The notes under the pieces are model-generated. The model saw only the letters and a program-made list of their open reading frames with translations, had not been told where the DNA came from and made no database searches. 64,000 nucleotides of DNA from Deferrisoma camini S3R1 (GTDB lineage: Bacteria > Desulfobacterota > Deferrisomatia > Deferrisomatales > Deferrisomataceae), in the NCBI RefSeq assembly GCF_000526155.1, contig NZ_JAFN01000001.1, forward strand, positions 1,120,501 to 1,184,500, written 5' to 3'. Shown piece after piece: positions 16,748 through 25,509 of the stretch (within the stretch, counting starts at the first letter, position 1; every line of letters starts with the position of its first letter). A program made the translations under genes and the position numbers.

Positions 16748-18130
16748 CTAAAGACGAAAGTTTGTGACCTGGCAGTTCGAAATCAAACCGCAAATGGCCC
16801 CATTCACTTGGCCAACGGCCAAATTTTCGCTCCCAACAGCACGACCTCGCAACACAGGCGCAGCAGACGACCCCAGCGCAAACAAGGGGTAGGCGACCCA
16901 TACATATTCTAAATAGTTATCGAATACCATTAGCACAGTCAAATACATTAACACAAAACAGCCCACCCAGGCCCTCCAGTCACTCTGCTGCCGCGCTTTT
17001 TTCCACAAGAGCCTCATTTGAAATAGCATGGACAAAACGACCCCCCCAAGGCCCAAGATGCCCACCTCCCCATACAAAGAGATCCAACTTGAAAACGGCT
17101 GTCCTATAATGCTGTTAGCCGCCAGACTCCAACTACCATCTTCATACATATAAAACACATTCTCTTGCGCGACTTCAGAAACACTCGCGCCCCCCCCACT
17201 CTTTACGTGGCGACCCTCTAGGAAACGTTCTTGATATCCCGGAGCTAACACCGCTTGGGCCCAACTCGAATAATTCCCTAAACCAACGCCGACGAGGGGT
17301 TGGTACGGCACTTCGCTCGGCAAGCGGGTGAATGTGTTTTCCAAGAACTCCAGCCGGGGCAACTTTCTCATTACAGCATATTTCATAAAGAACGTCTGCG
17401 CATATACTACAACATTAGCATACTGCACAAGAACAAGACAAAACCCGGCCGACACCAACACGAAGACTAATTTCTTCACTATACCAACTCTTCTCAACAT
17501 TCGAGCCATAACAAGCGCTCCACACACCATTGCAGCCAGAACACTGACTATAGATGCAGTAAATACAGATGCACCCAACATAACCAGACTCTTGAACAAC
17601 TCTGCTTTTCTTTTACTCACTAGATACCGCGCCCAATATATAAACCATGCTACACACAAAACAATTGCCACCAAACGTGCTCCACCGGAGGCGAACGACC
17701 CCTGAAAAAAATCTTCGGAAAAATCCCGATACGGCAATTTCATTGGAAACCCGAGACTGACCGCTTGTGCTATGCCAATGAAAATTTGTAACCACGCAAG
17801 GGCCAGAACGCACCTTACTACCGAATCATATCCCCGCACCGTGATTCTCGGCCACAGAACCAAAACCAGGATCGAACTGTGCGACGCCAAGGCCAAGTAA
17901 AAGTTGGGCAGCAACCCGCCTCGCATGGCTATAACAAATACATTAACAGCAGCAACAAAGAGGATAACAAGCATGCGCGTACGACTTATTCTGCCATCCC
18001 CAGACAAAGACAATAATACCACAAAAAACACGGGAGACAGATACGCTACCGGGTACGATAAAATACTTCTCGGCAAAAATAAAGGGCCAAACGCAATCCA
18101 CATCAGATCATAAAAGCTACTCATAGCCAT
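16748..18130 (-). CDS. O-antigen polymerase/ligase-like membrane protein (Wzy candidate)
   Basis: About 460 residues, strongly hydrophobic with ten or more membrane segments (for example PVAYLSPVFFVVLLSL, LVILFVAAVNVFVIAM, LVFVLVSAGFCLVLV, FVLMYLTVLMVF). A large periplasmic loop holds VGVGLGNYSSWAQ and a Ser/Gly-rich stretch, the layout of Wzy/WaaL proteins, where VGxGxGN-like motifs are common. It would polymerise lipid-linked repeat units in the periplasm. Base composition is visibly lower in GC than flanking genes, consistent with transfer. The start is uncertain: ATG 18130 (MAMSSFYD) or 18124 is preferred to an upstream ATG at 18232. Confidence 0.75.
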   Translation of the reverse strand: MAMSSFYDLMWIAFGPLFLPRSILSYPVAYLSPVFFVVLLSLSGDGRISRTRMLVILFVAAVNVFVIAMRGGLLPNFYLALASHSSILVLVLWPRITVRGYDSVVRCVLALAWLQIFIGIAQAVSLGFPMKLPYRDFSEDFFQGSFASGGARLVAIVLCVAWFIYWARYLVSKRKAELFKSLVMLGASVFTASIVSVLAAMVCGALVMARMLRRVGIVKKLVFVLVSAGFCLVLVQYANVVVYAQTFFMKYAVMRKLPRLEFLENTFTRLPSEVPYQPLVGVGLGNYSSWAQAVLAPGYQERFLEGRHVKSGGGASVSEVAQENVFYMYEDGSWSLAANSIIGQPFSSWISLYGEVGILGLGGVVLSMLFQMRLLWKKARQQSDWRAWVGCFVLMYLTVLMVFDNYLEYVWVAYPLFALGSSAAPVLRGRAVGSENLAVGQVNGAICGLISNCQVTNFRL

Positions 18131-18280
18131 TACTAGACCAACCTCGCCGTTTCGTTCGAACCTCTGTTGTCCAAGAACGAATAACTGAGTGAGTGAAGGT
18201 CGTGAGCAGGATCCCGTCAGCGCCGCATTCACACGATTTCTTCGCCCACCGGGTCCTCCACAACCTCGGTGCCGCCCAGG

Positions 18281-18360
18281 GGCTCTTCCGACTTTTTAGT
18301 GGGTAACGGGGTCGATGGGAGGTTCTTCCGACTTTTTAGTGGGTAACGGGGTCCATGGGG
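18281..18360. repeat. Tandem duplication of the ISL3 end
   Basis: Two 40-bp copies, 18281-18320 and 18321-18360, each with CTTCCGACTTTTTAGTGGG TAACGGGGTC, differing at three or so positions. The inner copy pairs with the inverted repeat at 19601-19629. Confidence 0.9.
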
Positions 18361-19567
18361 AGGCCGCCCAGGTGGAACAGGATCACCAGCCGATACCTCT
18401 CGCCTTGTTCCGGTACCCCCGTGCTTTGCGCCAGATGGCATCCAGCCTCGAGTTCAGGCCTTCCGTCATGGCGTTCGTGATCCGATGGCGAAAGTAGTTC
18501 ATCACCCCGTAGAGCCGACCGTGCACCATCTTCGCGACCCGTTTCACGGGCTCCAAGCGGCTGTGCGTTGCCCAGTAGTACCACCGCCGGTAGTACCTCA
18601 TCGCCCAGATCTCCCGCTTGTAGCTCCACACCCGGCGAAGGTTCTCCTTGATCGCCCACGCTCGCGCCGTCTTCAGGTCCGAGTCCCGAAGCGCGTAGTA
18701 CACACCCCAATACCGCCGGGGCACCCGTTCTCGGCCGTACAGCCACATAAACCGCGTGCCCGTGAGTGGCGATTCCCCGTCCCGGGCCATAAGCCGCCGG
18801 TGTTCCTCCCGGCGCACCTGGTCCACGGCTTTGGTCATGTGCTGCATGATGTGGAACCGGTCGAACACGATCATTTCGTCCCACCGGTCCGGAAACTGCC
18901 CTTTCACCGCCTGGATGTACGCCTCATGCATGTCGATCGCGACCGCCTCAAGCGCTTCTCGTTGCTCCGGCGTCAGCGCGTCCAGGCTCGCTTTGGATCG
19001 TCCCATCATCACGTCGTCCACCACGCCGGCCTCGGCGTCACAGGCCACCGTGATGTAGTTCGACTGCCCCCGGCCCGCCGCCTTTTCGTCCACCCCCAAA
19101 TACCGAATGAGGCGGGGCTCCTTTCGCGCCAGGCCCCGCTTCACCGCTCGGTTCAACAGGCCCCCCGCCTCATCCCAACTGATCCCCAGGATTCGGCAGG
19201 CGCCCTCGATCGTGGTCTGTGCCAGCACCCGGATGGCGAACGACTCAAAAAGCAGCGTGAACCGGCCCCTTGGTTCCGCCCAGGGCAGATCCACCTGGCG
19301 TACCCCGTGGTCCGGGCACCTCACGCGCGGCGGTCTGGCGTGCAAAAACGTCTGGAACTGGCAGCTGTCCAAGTGGCGCCAGGTCCGTTGCGGCGTGTGA
19401 TCGTAGAGCGAACACGCGGTGCCACACTCCGGGCATGGCCACCGATGTCGACGAGGGTGTCCTACCCAGACGTCGACCCGCTGCGTTTGGACGTCGAGTG
19501 CCACCCTCTCAACGGTCCAGGGTTCTTCCAGGCCCAACAGGTGCTGGTACAGGGTCGTGTCGCGCAT
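18336..19567 (-). pseudogene. ISL3-family transposase, frameshifted near the C-terminus
   Basis: N-terminal zinc finger CPECGTACSLYDHTPQRTWRHLD, helix-turn-helix region, then the DDE domain: YLGVDEKAAGRGQSNYITVA, VAIDMHEAYIQAVKG, IVFDRFHIMQHMTKAVD, and EGLNSRLDAIWRKARGYRN near the end. The main frame then stops at 18383 with KARGIGW, whereas a neighbouring frame continues ERYRLVILFHLGGLPMDP to 18336, which matches the normal ISL3 C-terminus. A one-base indel near 18405-18412 explains this. The acidic triad region looks otherwise intact. Start ATG 19567. Confidence 0.85.
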
Positions 19568-19691
19568 GGCTCGCCTCCTTTCGGCGAACCACACTACCGC
19601 GACCCTTACCCACTAGAAACCCGGAAGAACCCCGGCAAAGCCGGGGGCCTACCCAATTTTAGTTACTTGGAAGGCTTGTTCTGGATCGGCT

Positions 19692-20453
19692 CTATTTCGA
19701 ACGCGTGGCGTACAGAAATGCCGCATGAACATTTGTCAGCGCATATCGGCGAATAACTCGACCCCTTTCTTTGATGCAACGGTACGCCCACTCTAGCCCA
19801 GCTCGCTGCACCCACAAGGGCGGTCTTCTAACTTCACCCGCCAACACCCGAAACATCCCCCCACATGTCTTGATGCACCGCACTCCACTCAGAGATTCGC
19901 GATGTTTCACGACGAAAAATTGTTCCAATGGCACCCCCATTCCAACAAACAAGAACGTCGGCCTTAGGCTCACTATTTGGCTCACCGCCACCTCTTCTTC
20001 ATTCTCTGATCTGAAATATCCGTTTCTATACCCGACAACATTCAGCTTGGGGTACATTGATTTTACGTTGGCGACAGCGGTATTTACGGTCTTCTCCTCT
20101 CCGCCAAGAAAATACACCGTCATTTTGGTATTCTGTATAATTCGTGCTAGCGCGTGGAACACATCTGTTGTTACAACCCTTTCAGGGATCTTATTATGAC
20201 AAAAGATCCGAGAGGCGAACACAACCGACATACCATCCGCGTCTATACCGTCGAAACAAGAGACTACCTCTCGGAGTTCGCTGTTAGATGCAACTTGAGA
20301 CACAAAGTGACCATTCGCGGAGGTGTACAATCTCGGTTTGTCCGGACAAGCCTCCTGAGCAGCCTCTCGCACATACATTTCAACCCATTCCTTAACAGTG
20401 TAGCAACTAACTGGCACGCCACCAACGATAGCGATATTGTCTCCGCGACCCAT
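19692..20453 (-). CDS. WecG/TagA/CpsF-family glycosyltransferase
   Basis: About 253 residues, GT26. Adds N-acetylmannosamine(uronate) or related sugars to a lipid-linked acceptor at the inner membrane face. LYTSANGHFVSQVASN, FDGIDADGMSVVFASR, VYFLGGEEKTVNTAV, NVVGYRNGYF, LFVGMGVPLEQFF and CGGMFRVLAGEVRRPPLWVQRAGLEWAYR follow the family order, although the usual T/S-x-N motif at NGHF is intact and the final RxxxEP-like region reads RYALTN. WecB, which makes UDP-ManNAc, is encoded at 23546-24712, so a ManNAc transferase role is a reasonable inference. ATG 20453 with GTGAGGA upstream. Confidence 0.87.
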   Translation of the reverse strand: MGRGDNIAIVGGVPVSCYTVKEWVEMYVREAAQEACPDKPRLYTSANGHFVSQVASNSELREVVSCFDGIDADGMSVVFASRIFCHNKIPERVVTTDVFHALARIIQNTKMTVYFLGGEEKTVNTAVANVKSMYPKLNVVGYRNGYFRSENEEEVAVSQIVSLRPTFLFVGMGVPLEQFFVVKHRESLSGVRCIKTCGGMFRVLAGEVRRPPLWVQRAGLEWAYRCIKERGRVIRRYALTNVHAAFLYATRSK

Positions 20454-20483
20454 AACTGTCCTCACCCGTGAATCCTATTAGCC

Positions 20484-20580
20484 CGGTCACGCCCCCCCAC
20501 CAAAGGTGGGGGTTTGAAAAACCGTGGACCGCTCAAAGCGGTTCAACACCGGGGGCCGCCTAAAGACGGCTACTCCGGTA
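20484..20580. repeat. IS200/IS605-type end, copy A
   Basis: Hairpins CCCCCACCAAAGGTGGGGG, CCGCTCAAAGCGG and GCCGCCTAAAGACGGC in a row. Nearly the same series recurs at 21153-21245. Confidence 0.75.
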
Positions 20581-20830
20581 GCCTTAACTGCTTAATTCTA
20601 CCATCTTCTCGCTCTTGCCGACGGATATACTCCCGGACCACCTGCTCGTCCAACCCTACCGTCGACACGTAGTACCCTCGGGCCCAAAAGCTCTGCCCCG
20701 TAAAGTTGCGTGCCCGCCCCCCATACCTCCTTGCCACGTGGTCCGGCATCAGATGCCCCTCCACCACCCGACTCTCCTTCTGCCGAGCCAATTCCCGAAT
20801 CACATCCCGCAAATCCTCTCGAATCCCGCC
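20570..20830 (-). pseudogene. tnpA: IS200/IS605 TnpA remnant with internal deletion
   Basis: IRELARQKESRVVEGHLMPDHV is the beta/HUH region of a TnpA, but it jumps directly to RRYGGRARNFTGQSFWARGYYVSTVGLDEQVVREYIRRQE, skipping about 25 residues that normally follow PDHVH. The second His of HUH is lost. The open frame continues upstream to 21163 but that part is not transposase-like. A second, different decayed TnpA in the locus. Confidence 0.8.
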
Positions 20831-21149
20831 GACGGGCGCAATCGCACCGGTCGGTACGTCGAGCGCCGAGGCGGAAGCACGCCCCGAGACGGCGTGTGAT
20901 CGGTGGTTACAGCAAAAGGCTTGGTGAAAAATCCGGGTTAGTTGATGTGAGGCACCCTCTCTTATTGGAAGGCCAAAGCATCGGGTACATCCGCCGTTCG
21001 TCCAACCACTGGGGAAACCGCGCAACCGACTGCTTCGGACTTCGGGGATCGGACTTGAGCCCCTCAGCCACGGGGGCTTCACTGTCGGACTCCCCGATTC
21101 TGAAAACACGGACAGAGCCCGTTTGGGGCAAACGGCGAATGCACCCCAA

Positions 21150-21250
21150 AGGCACTCACGCACCCATCAAAAGTGGGGGCTTGAAAAAACGTGAACCGCT
21201 TAAAGCGGTTCAACACCGGGGGCCGCCTCAAGCTGGCTACTCGGGGCAGC
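21150..21250. repeat. IS200/IS605-type end, copy B
   Basis: CGCTTAAAGCGGTTCAACACC, GGGGGCCGCCTCAAGCTGGCTACTC match copy A at 20484-20580 with a few changes, same orientation. The two direct copies bracket the tnpA remnant. 21251-21447 shows no gene. Confidence 0.75.
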
Positions 21251-21447
21251 ATCAACCGCTCAATCACACGCTATGGTACAGGCTGAATAACTGAGACTTC
21301 TTTCCCATGGGGCTTCTGGCGGTCCACGTGGCGGGAGGTTCCTCAATCGCCGGAACTGTTAAACCTCGACTGTGCCCTGGCCCCGAGGGCTTACGCATTT
21401 TGGTTGAACCGCATCGCAAGATATTTAGACACCGGTGTATAAATAGA

Positions 21448-22125
21448 CTAACTTCTAGCTCCCTTCAGCGAGTCCAGCATCCACAAAAACTTGCCTTTAG
21501 CCCTCTTCCACCATGGTGCCCAGCTTCCATCGAACAGGTGTTGTGCATAAGCCTGATCGCCTCCACGGCAAAAATAGTAACTTGGATAAATATGCAGATC
21601 ATCCCCTACAACTTGGTACGTATCGTCGTTTTTGACGCCGTATTTATTTATTAAATTCTCGGTTATGCGCACAGTATTTGTCTTCAGATCCATACCCCCA
21701 AAAGATCGCAAAAACGTTGCACCATCGTATTCGGCCAACAACTCGCCAATCCACGAATGTCCCTTAATCGCACCCATAACAGCCGTTACTGGAGCTAGCC
21801 TTCCCGCGAAATACTCAAAACCTGTAAATGCATTATGGACCAGAAAACTATCAAAAGATCGAAACACCCGCACATCTGTGTCTAGATAAATCCCTCCATA
21901 ATTATACAATGCCCATAGACGCACATAGTCAGCAACAAATGCCCATTTTTTTGCTCGATACGCCTCTTGGACGTAACGCACCGATTCAATGTCGAAATTC
22001 GTTTCGTTCCATTCTACTATTTCGTAATCAGGCAAAAAGGAGCGCCAACTATCAAGGCATGCCATCGCTATTTCGCCTTTCTGCGCACCGCCGAACCAAC
22101 AACAATGGATAATTTTAGGTATCAT
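21448..22125 (-). CDS. GT32-type glycosyltransferase (DXD sugar-binding)
   Basis: About 225 residues. IPKIIHCCWFGGAQK at the start and WAFVADYVRLWALYNYGGIYLDTDVRVF are the hallmarks of the Gly_transf_sug/GT32 family (OCH1-like and capsule enzymes); LDTD is the metal-binding DXD. It ends with an amphipathic tail rich in Lys/Trp. The ATG at 22125 has GGAGGAG 6 nt upstream; the ATG 15 nt earlier lies inside that ribosome site and is rejected. Cytosolic, probably adds a hexose to the lipid-linked glycan. Confidence 0.88.
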   Translation of the reverse strand: MIPKIIHCCWFGGAQKGEIAMACLDSWRSFLPDYEIVEWNETNFDIESVRYVQEAYRAKKWAFVADYVRLWALYNYGGIYLDTDVRVFRSFDSFLVHNAFTGFEYFAGRLAPVTAVMGAIKGHSWIGELLAEYDGATFLRSFGGMDLKTNTVRITENLINKYGVKNDDTYQVVGDDLHIYPSYYFCRGGDQAYAQHLFDGSWAPWWKRAKGKFLWMLDSLKGARS

Positions 22126-22571
22126 ACATTGCTCCTCCATCTCGGCAGGGCATCACCGATCCGCTGCACTTTTCCCAATACCCCCGAACGCAATTTATAT
22201 GGACTGTTCCGACTCTCCATGGAAGGCCGAACCACAGGACCAGGACCCGGGCACTCGCGTTGTTTCCCGATCCACGCGCCTTACTCCCGTCGCTAGAAAC
22301 CTCACGCTAGGGATGCCGGAAGACCGTTTGATCTATGAGTTCGCCTCCAAACTACGCGCACAAGGGGCAATTCGCCCCCAAGGCACACCTCAACCAGCAC
22401 GCACCCAGCATGCATCAAGCCGGTTACTCCATCCGTCCGTGGACTCGCTGAGTTTGGAGGCCCTGCTGTGACTCTCTCGACTGTCCAGGATTACCGAAAG
22501 CCCGGCAGGTCCCTACAGAGCCCCCTTATGAGTTGCAAACCATCAAAAACCTATCAGCCTGCGTCAATCGA
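22126..22571. other. Gap without a recognised gene
   Basis: 446 nt between the sulfotransferase stop and GT32 start. A 90-codon open frame on the plus strand (22199-22471) has no family features. No repeat words of the mosaic type are present. Confidence 0.4.
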
Positions 22572-23456
22572 TTACGTGTCGCCCCGCCGCCATCTTGACA
22601 GATCTCTGCACAAGATATGTTCCAACAACTCAATCTCGTCCGCAAATACCATGCACAAGTATTCCCTAAACTCCGAATTGTATTCTCGTCCCTCTGTTAC
22701 AGTATTCCACTCCATCATCTTGCTCGCCACTCCAAAACTATGCCTGAGCCCCACTTTCTCCTTCAATCTTCTCAATCCTAACGCCACTCTGGCGACAAAT
22801 TTAAATTTGTGCCTTTTCCCTCTATTATGGGCATCAAACACCACCCTGCCGTCATCAGGCACCCCAAGAAACGACAACACCCTCAAGTACTCCTGCCGCG
22901 TATCACTTACGAAGTCATCAAAAACAATCACATGGACTTTTTCTCGGCCTACAGTAGCAAAAAGCCGTTTCAATTGACTCCCTAGAGCGCACACCTCTCT
23001 ATACTGCAACCATGCCGGGTCCCGACAATACCAACTGATTCCCTTTCCTGCGCGTCGCGTTCTCTGCAAAAACCACGCCTCCTCAAAGGACTCCACATGT
23101 TCAATACCGATCCACAGCAATTCCTTATGGAGAGAATATGCCATATCAACCGGGTTTCGCACCATTACTATAAATTTAGCATCTGGATTAAATTTGATTA
23201 TATTTGGTACAGCCTCTTTTGAATACAAATAAGATGTCGACGCCTCACCTAAAATTTCAACACTGTCTTGAGTTTTCATGAATAATTTCAGATAATCTTT
23301 CTCCGACACAACCCCCCTGTACTGCAAATCAGTATTAAAATAAAATGGTTCTTTGGGATCTGAAATGTAAATACGCTCATGGGATCCCAAGTATCGAGAC
23401 AGCGAGGTAGTTCCGCATTTAGGAGCTCCAATTATAAAAAGACTAGGCTTCCGCAT
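22572..23456 (-). CDS. PAPS-dependent sulfotransferase
   Basis: About 294 residues. KPSLFIIGAPKCGTTSLSRYL is the 5'-phosphosulfate loop, PKEPFYF and EASTSYLYS the substrate part, and IVMVRNPVDMAYSLHKELLW the 3'-phosphate-binding segment; EKVHVIVFDDFVSDTRQEYLRVLSFLGV is the usual C-terminal block of heparan/deacetylase-like bacterial sulfotransferases. It would transfer sulfate from PAPS to a sugar hydroxyl or amine. PAPS synthesis (cysC/D/N) and PAP removal (cysQ) lie at 4.5-9.1 kb. Start ATG 23456 chosen by alignment to the usual N-terminus; a GTG at 23489 is possible. Lower GC than the housekeeping genes. Confidence 0.9.
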   Translation of the reverse strand: MRKPSLFIIGAPKCGTTSLSRYLGSHERIYISDPKEPFYFNTDLQYRGVVSEKDYLKLFMKTQDSVEILGEASTSYLYSKEAVPNIIKFNPDAKFIVMVRNPVDMAYSLHKELLWIGIEHVESFEEAWFLQRTRRAGKGISWYCRDPAWLQYREVCALGSQLKRLFATVGREKVHVIVFDDFVSDTRQEYLRVLSFLGVPDDGRVVFDAHNRGKRHKFKFVARVALGLRRLKEKVGLRHSFGVASKMMEWNTVTEGREYNSEFREYLCMVFADEIELLEHILCRDLSRWRRGDT

Positions 23457-23545
23457 GTATAAATCCGCAGTTTTATAAAAAAGCACCACAATGTCCTAAC
23501 AAAAACAGGCCCGAACCAAGACACCCAAAGGGCACCTCCGCATAC

Positions 23546-24712
23546 TCACACGACTTCTGTTGCCGGATCCTTGACCCCGTGCTGTTCGCAAAGCCGGGCC
23601 ACGATGCGTGCCGCCGCCTTACCATCACCGTAAGGGTTATTACTCCCCCGTCCCTCGGTATCTTTATCTTTCCCAATCCGCTGGAGGGCCAACTCTACCT
23701 CTGCGACAATCCGATTGGGATCGGTCCCCACTACGGTCACAGTGCCGGCCTCAACGGCTTCAGGCCGCTCAGTGGTTTCCCGCATCACGAATACCGGCTT
23801 GCCCAGTGAAGGAGCCTCTTCCTGAATTCCTCCCGAGTCCGTAAGGATCACGTGGGCACGACTCATCAGATGTACAAACGGCAAGTAGTCTAGAGGTTCA
23901 ACGAGAAACACATTGTTAAGACCATAGAGATTGCGCATGACGGGCGCTCGCACATTTGGATTAAGGTGCACTGGATACACAATTTGCACATCATCCCGTT
24001 TTGCCAAAGTGAACAAGGCTCGGCAGATGCGCTCGAACCCCGAACCGAAGCTCTCGCGGCGGTGTCCTGTCACCAAAATCACCCAGCGGTCTGGATCGAG
24101 ATATGAAAATTCCTGGGAGACACTGTCTCTAAGTTGCGAGTCGCCCTCCAGCCGACGCAGGGTCATGTACAGCGCATCAATAACCGTGTTTCCGGTAATA
24201 TGAATCCGCTCCTCAGGCACCCCCTCCGCCAAAAGGTTGTGGGACGCCCGCTTGGTAGGAGCGAAATGGAGATCGGCGATACCTGCAGTCAGCTTGCGGT
24301 TAATCTCTTCTGGCCAGGGTGCGTAGATATTGCCGGTGCGGAGACCCGCCTCGACGTGAGCGACTGGAACCCTCTGGTAATAAGCTGCTAAGGATGCCGC
24401 GAGCGTTGTAGTTGTATCCCCATGCACTAACAGTCTATCGGGCTTGAACTCCCGAATCACTTCACGCAAGCCCCGCAGCACATCACATGTAATATCTGTA
24501 AGATCTTGCATCGGCTTCATGATATCGAGATCATAATCAGGAGAAACCTCGAACAGAGCGAGAACTCTGTCAAGCATCTCTCTGTGTTGAGCGGTGACGC
24601 AAACAGCGGCATCGAAACAAGGGTGGGTCTCCAAAGCCTTGACGACTGGGGCCATCTTTATCGCTTCGGGCCGAGTCCCGAACACGGTAAGGATTCGTAG
24701 ATTGCCCGACAC
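23546..24712 (-). CDS. wecB: UDP-N-acetylglucosamine 2-epimerase (non-hydrolysing)
   Basis: About 388 residues. Interconverts UDP-GlcNAc and UDP-ManNAc. [94 protein letters not shown] and [21 protein letters not shown] complete the active-site set. The start is best placed at GTG 24712 ([10 protein letters not shown]), which has GGGAGG 8 nt upstream; the frame is open for 31 more codons to an ATG at 24805 and includes a GT-dinucleotide run. Product likely feeds the WecG-like transferase. Confidence 0.93.
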   Translation of the reverse strand: MSGNLRILTVFGTRPEAIKMAPVVKALETHPCFDAAVCVTAQHREMLDRVLALFEVSPDYDLDIMKPMQDLTDITCDVLRGLREVIREFKPDRLLVHGDTTTTLAASLAAYYQRVPVAHVEAGLRTGNIYAPWPEEINRKLTAGIADLHFAPTKRASHNLLAEGVPEERIHITGNTVIDALYMTLRRLEGDSQLRDSVSQEFSYLDPDRWVILVTGHRRESFGSGFERICRALFTLAKRDDVQIVYPVHLNPNVRAPVMRNLYGLNNVFLVEPLDYLPFVHLMSRAHVILTDSGGIQEEAPSLGKPVFVMRETTERPEAVEAGTVTVVGTDPNRIVAEVELALQRIGKDKDTEGRGSNNPYGDGKAAARIVARLCEQHGVKDPATEVV

Positions 24713-24739
24713 CTTCGACCTCCCGCTCTCTGGGACACG

Positions 24740-24761
24740 TTGTGTGTGTGTGTGTGTGTGT
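24740..24761. repeat. GT dinucleotide run upstream of wecB
   Basis: About ten GT units in a row in the wecB leader, 28 nt before the GTG start. Such runs are slippage-prone. It lies in frame with an upstream ATG (24805) but outside the preferred coding region. Confidence 0.85.
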
Positions 24762-24872
24762 GCAGGGGGAGCGTGGGGGGCGCTGCTCCGCAGTTGATTC
24801 CCCATCTCGCTCTCGGCCGCCTCCGCCGCAGCCTCACGTTCCCCCTTCCTCTTATTACGCCCGCCTAATGAA

Positions 24873-25413
24873 ACAATATCCGGTAGTTACACGGCGCGAC
24901 ACCGACTTCGGATAAGGGCAAAGACGGATGCTAGAAGGTTCTGCATGGCAAGCGGTACGGCCACTGCAATCGCCGCGACGATGACACTGTTCCAGAACGG
25001 CATCATGGTTACGAGGCCTGCGCACGTTACCGCTGCCAGCCACGACCGACACCCAGAGCCATTTCCCGTGCCCCGTCATCATCAACAGGTACCCTACCGA
25101 GCCTGTCGCTGCGTTCACGAACTGTCCGGCGGCCAGAATGGTCAGAGCCACGGCTCCCGAGGCGAAATCCTTGCCGAACAGCCCGAGGACCTGCTCCGGG
25201 AAAAAGGCCAGGATCGACAGGATCGGAGCCGCGGATAACGAGACCAGCACGGCGGACTTGACCGCTGTTTTCTCCAGCCCCTGCAGATCCCCTTTCGCCC
25301 AAAGTGCCGCAAATTTCGGCGCGGTCATGCTGTTCACCGCCACCAGGAGCAGACTCGTCAAGGTGGCCGTGCGAAGGGCCGCGCCGAACACCCCCACCTC
25401 TGCCTTGGTGCCA
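24873..25413 (-). pseudogene. Truncated, frameshifted duplicate of wzx 3' end
   Basis: Matches 25525-26069 of the full flippase gene at a constant offset of about 656 nt, with roughly one difference per ten bases. Encodes EVGVFGAALRTATLTSLLLVAVNSMTAPKF and on to MTGHGKWLWVSV, then the frame shifts near 25030. The C-terminus NYRILFH would be reached only by another frame shift. No start of its own. A tandem partial duplication now decaying. Confidence 0.88.
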
Positions 25414-25509
25414 AGGGCCACCAGGGGGACGCTGCTGTCTAGTTGCTGCCAACCCCTCCCGCGATTCCGCGTCGTCGTGTTGCCACCATCCCGGGAAAAC
25501 AGTTTGTCC

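Larger units (their letters stand above)
18281..19629 (-). mobile_element. ISL3-family insertion sequence
   Basis: A transposase gene bounded by imperfect inverted repeats: GGTTCTTCCG...TAGTGGGTAA at 18321 and its complement at 19601-19629 (TTACCCACTA...CGGAAGAACC). The left end is doubled. No clear 8-bp target duplication seen. It sits between the polymerase and the WecG-like gene. Confidence 0.85.

Noticed and set aside
22199-22471. 90-codon plus-strand open frame between the sulfotransferase and GT32 genes
   Set aside because: No ribosome site, no family features, and Pro/Arg/Ser-rich text typical of noncoding frames.
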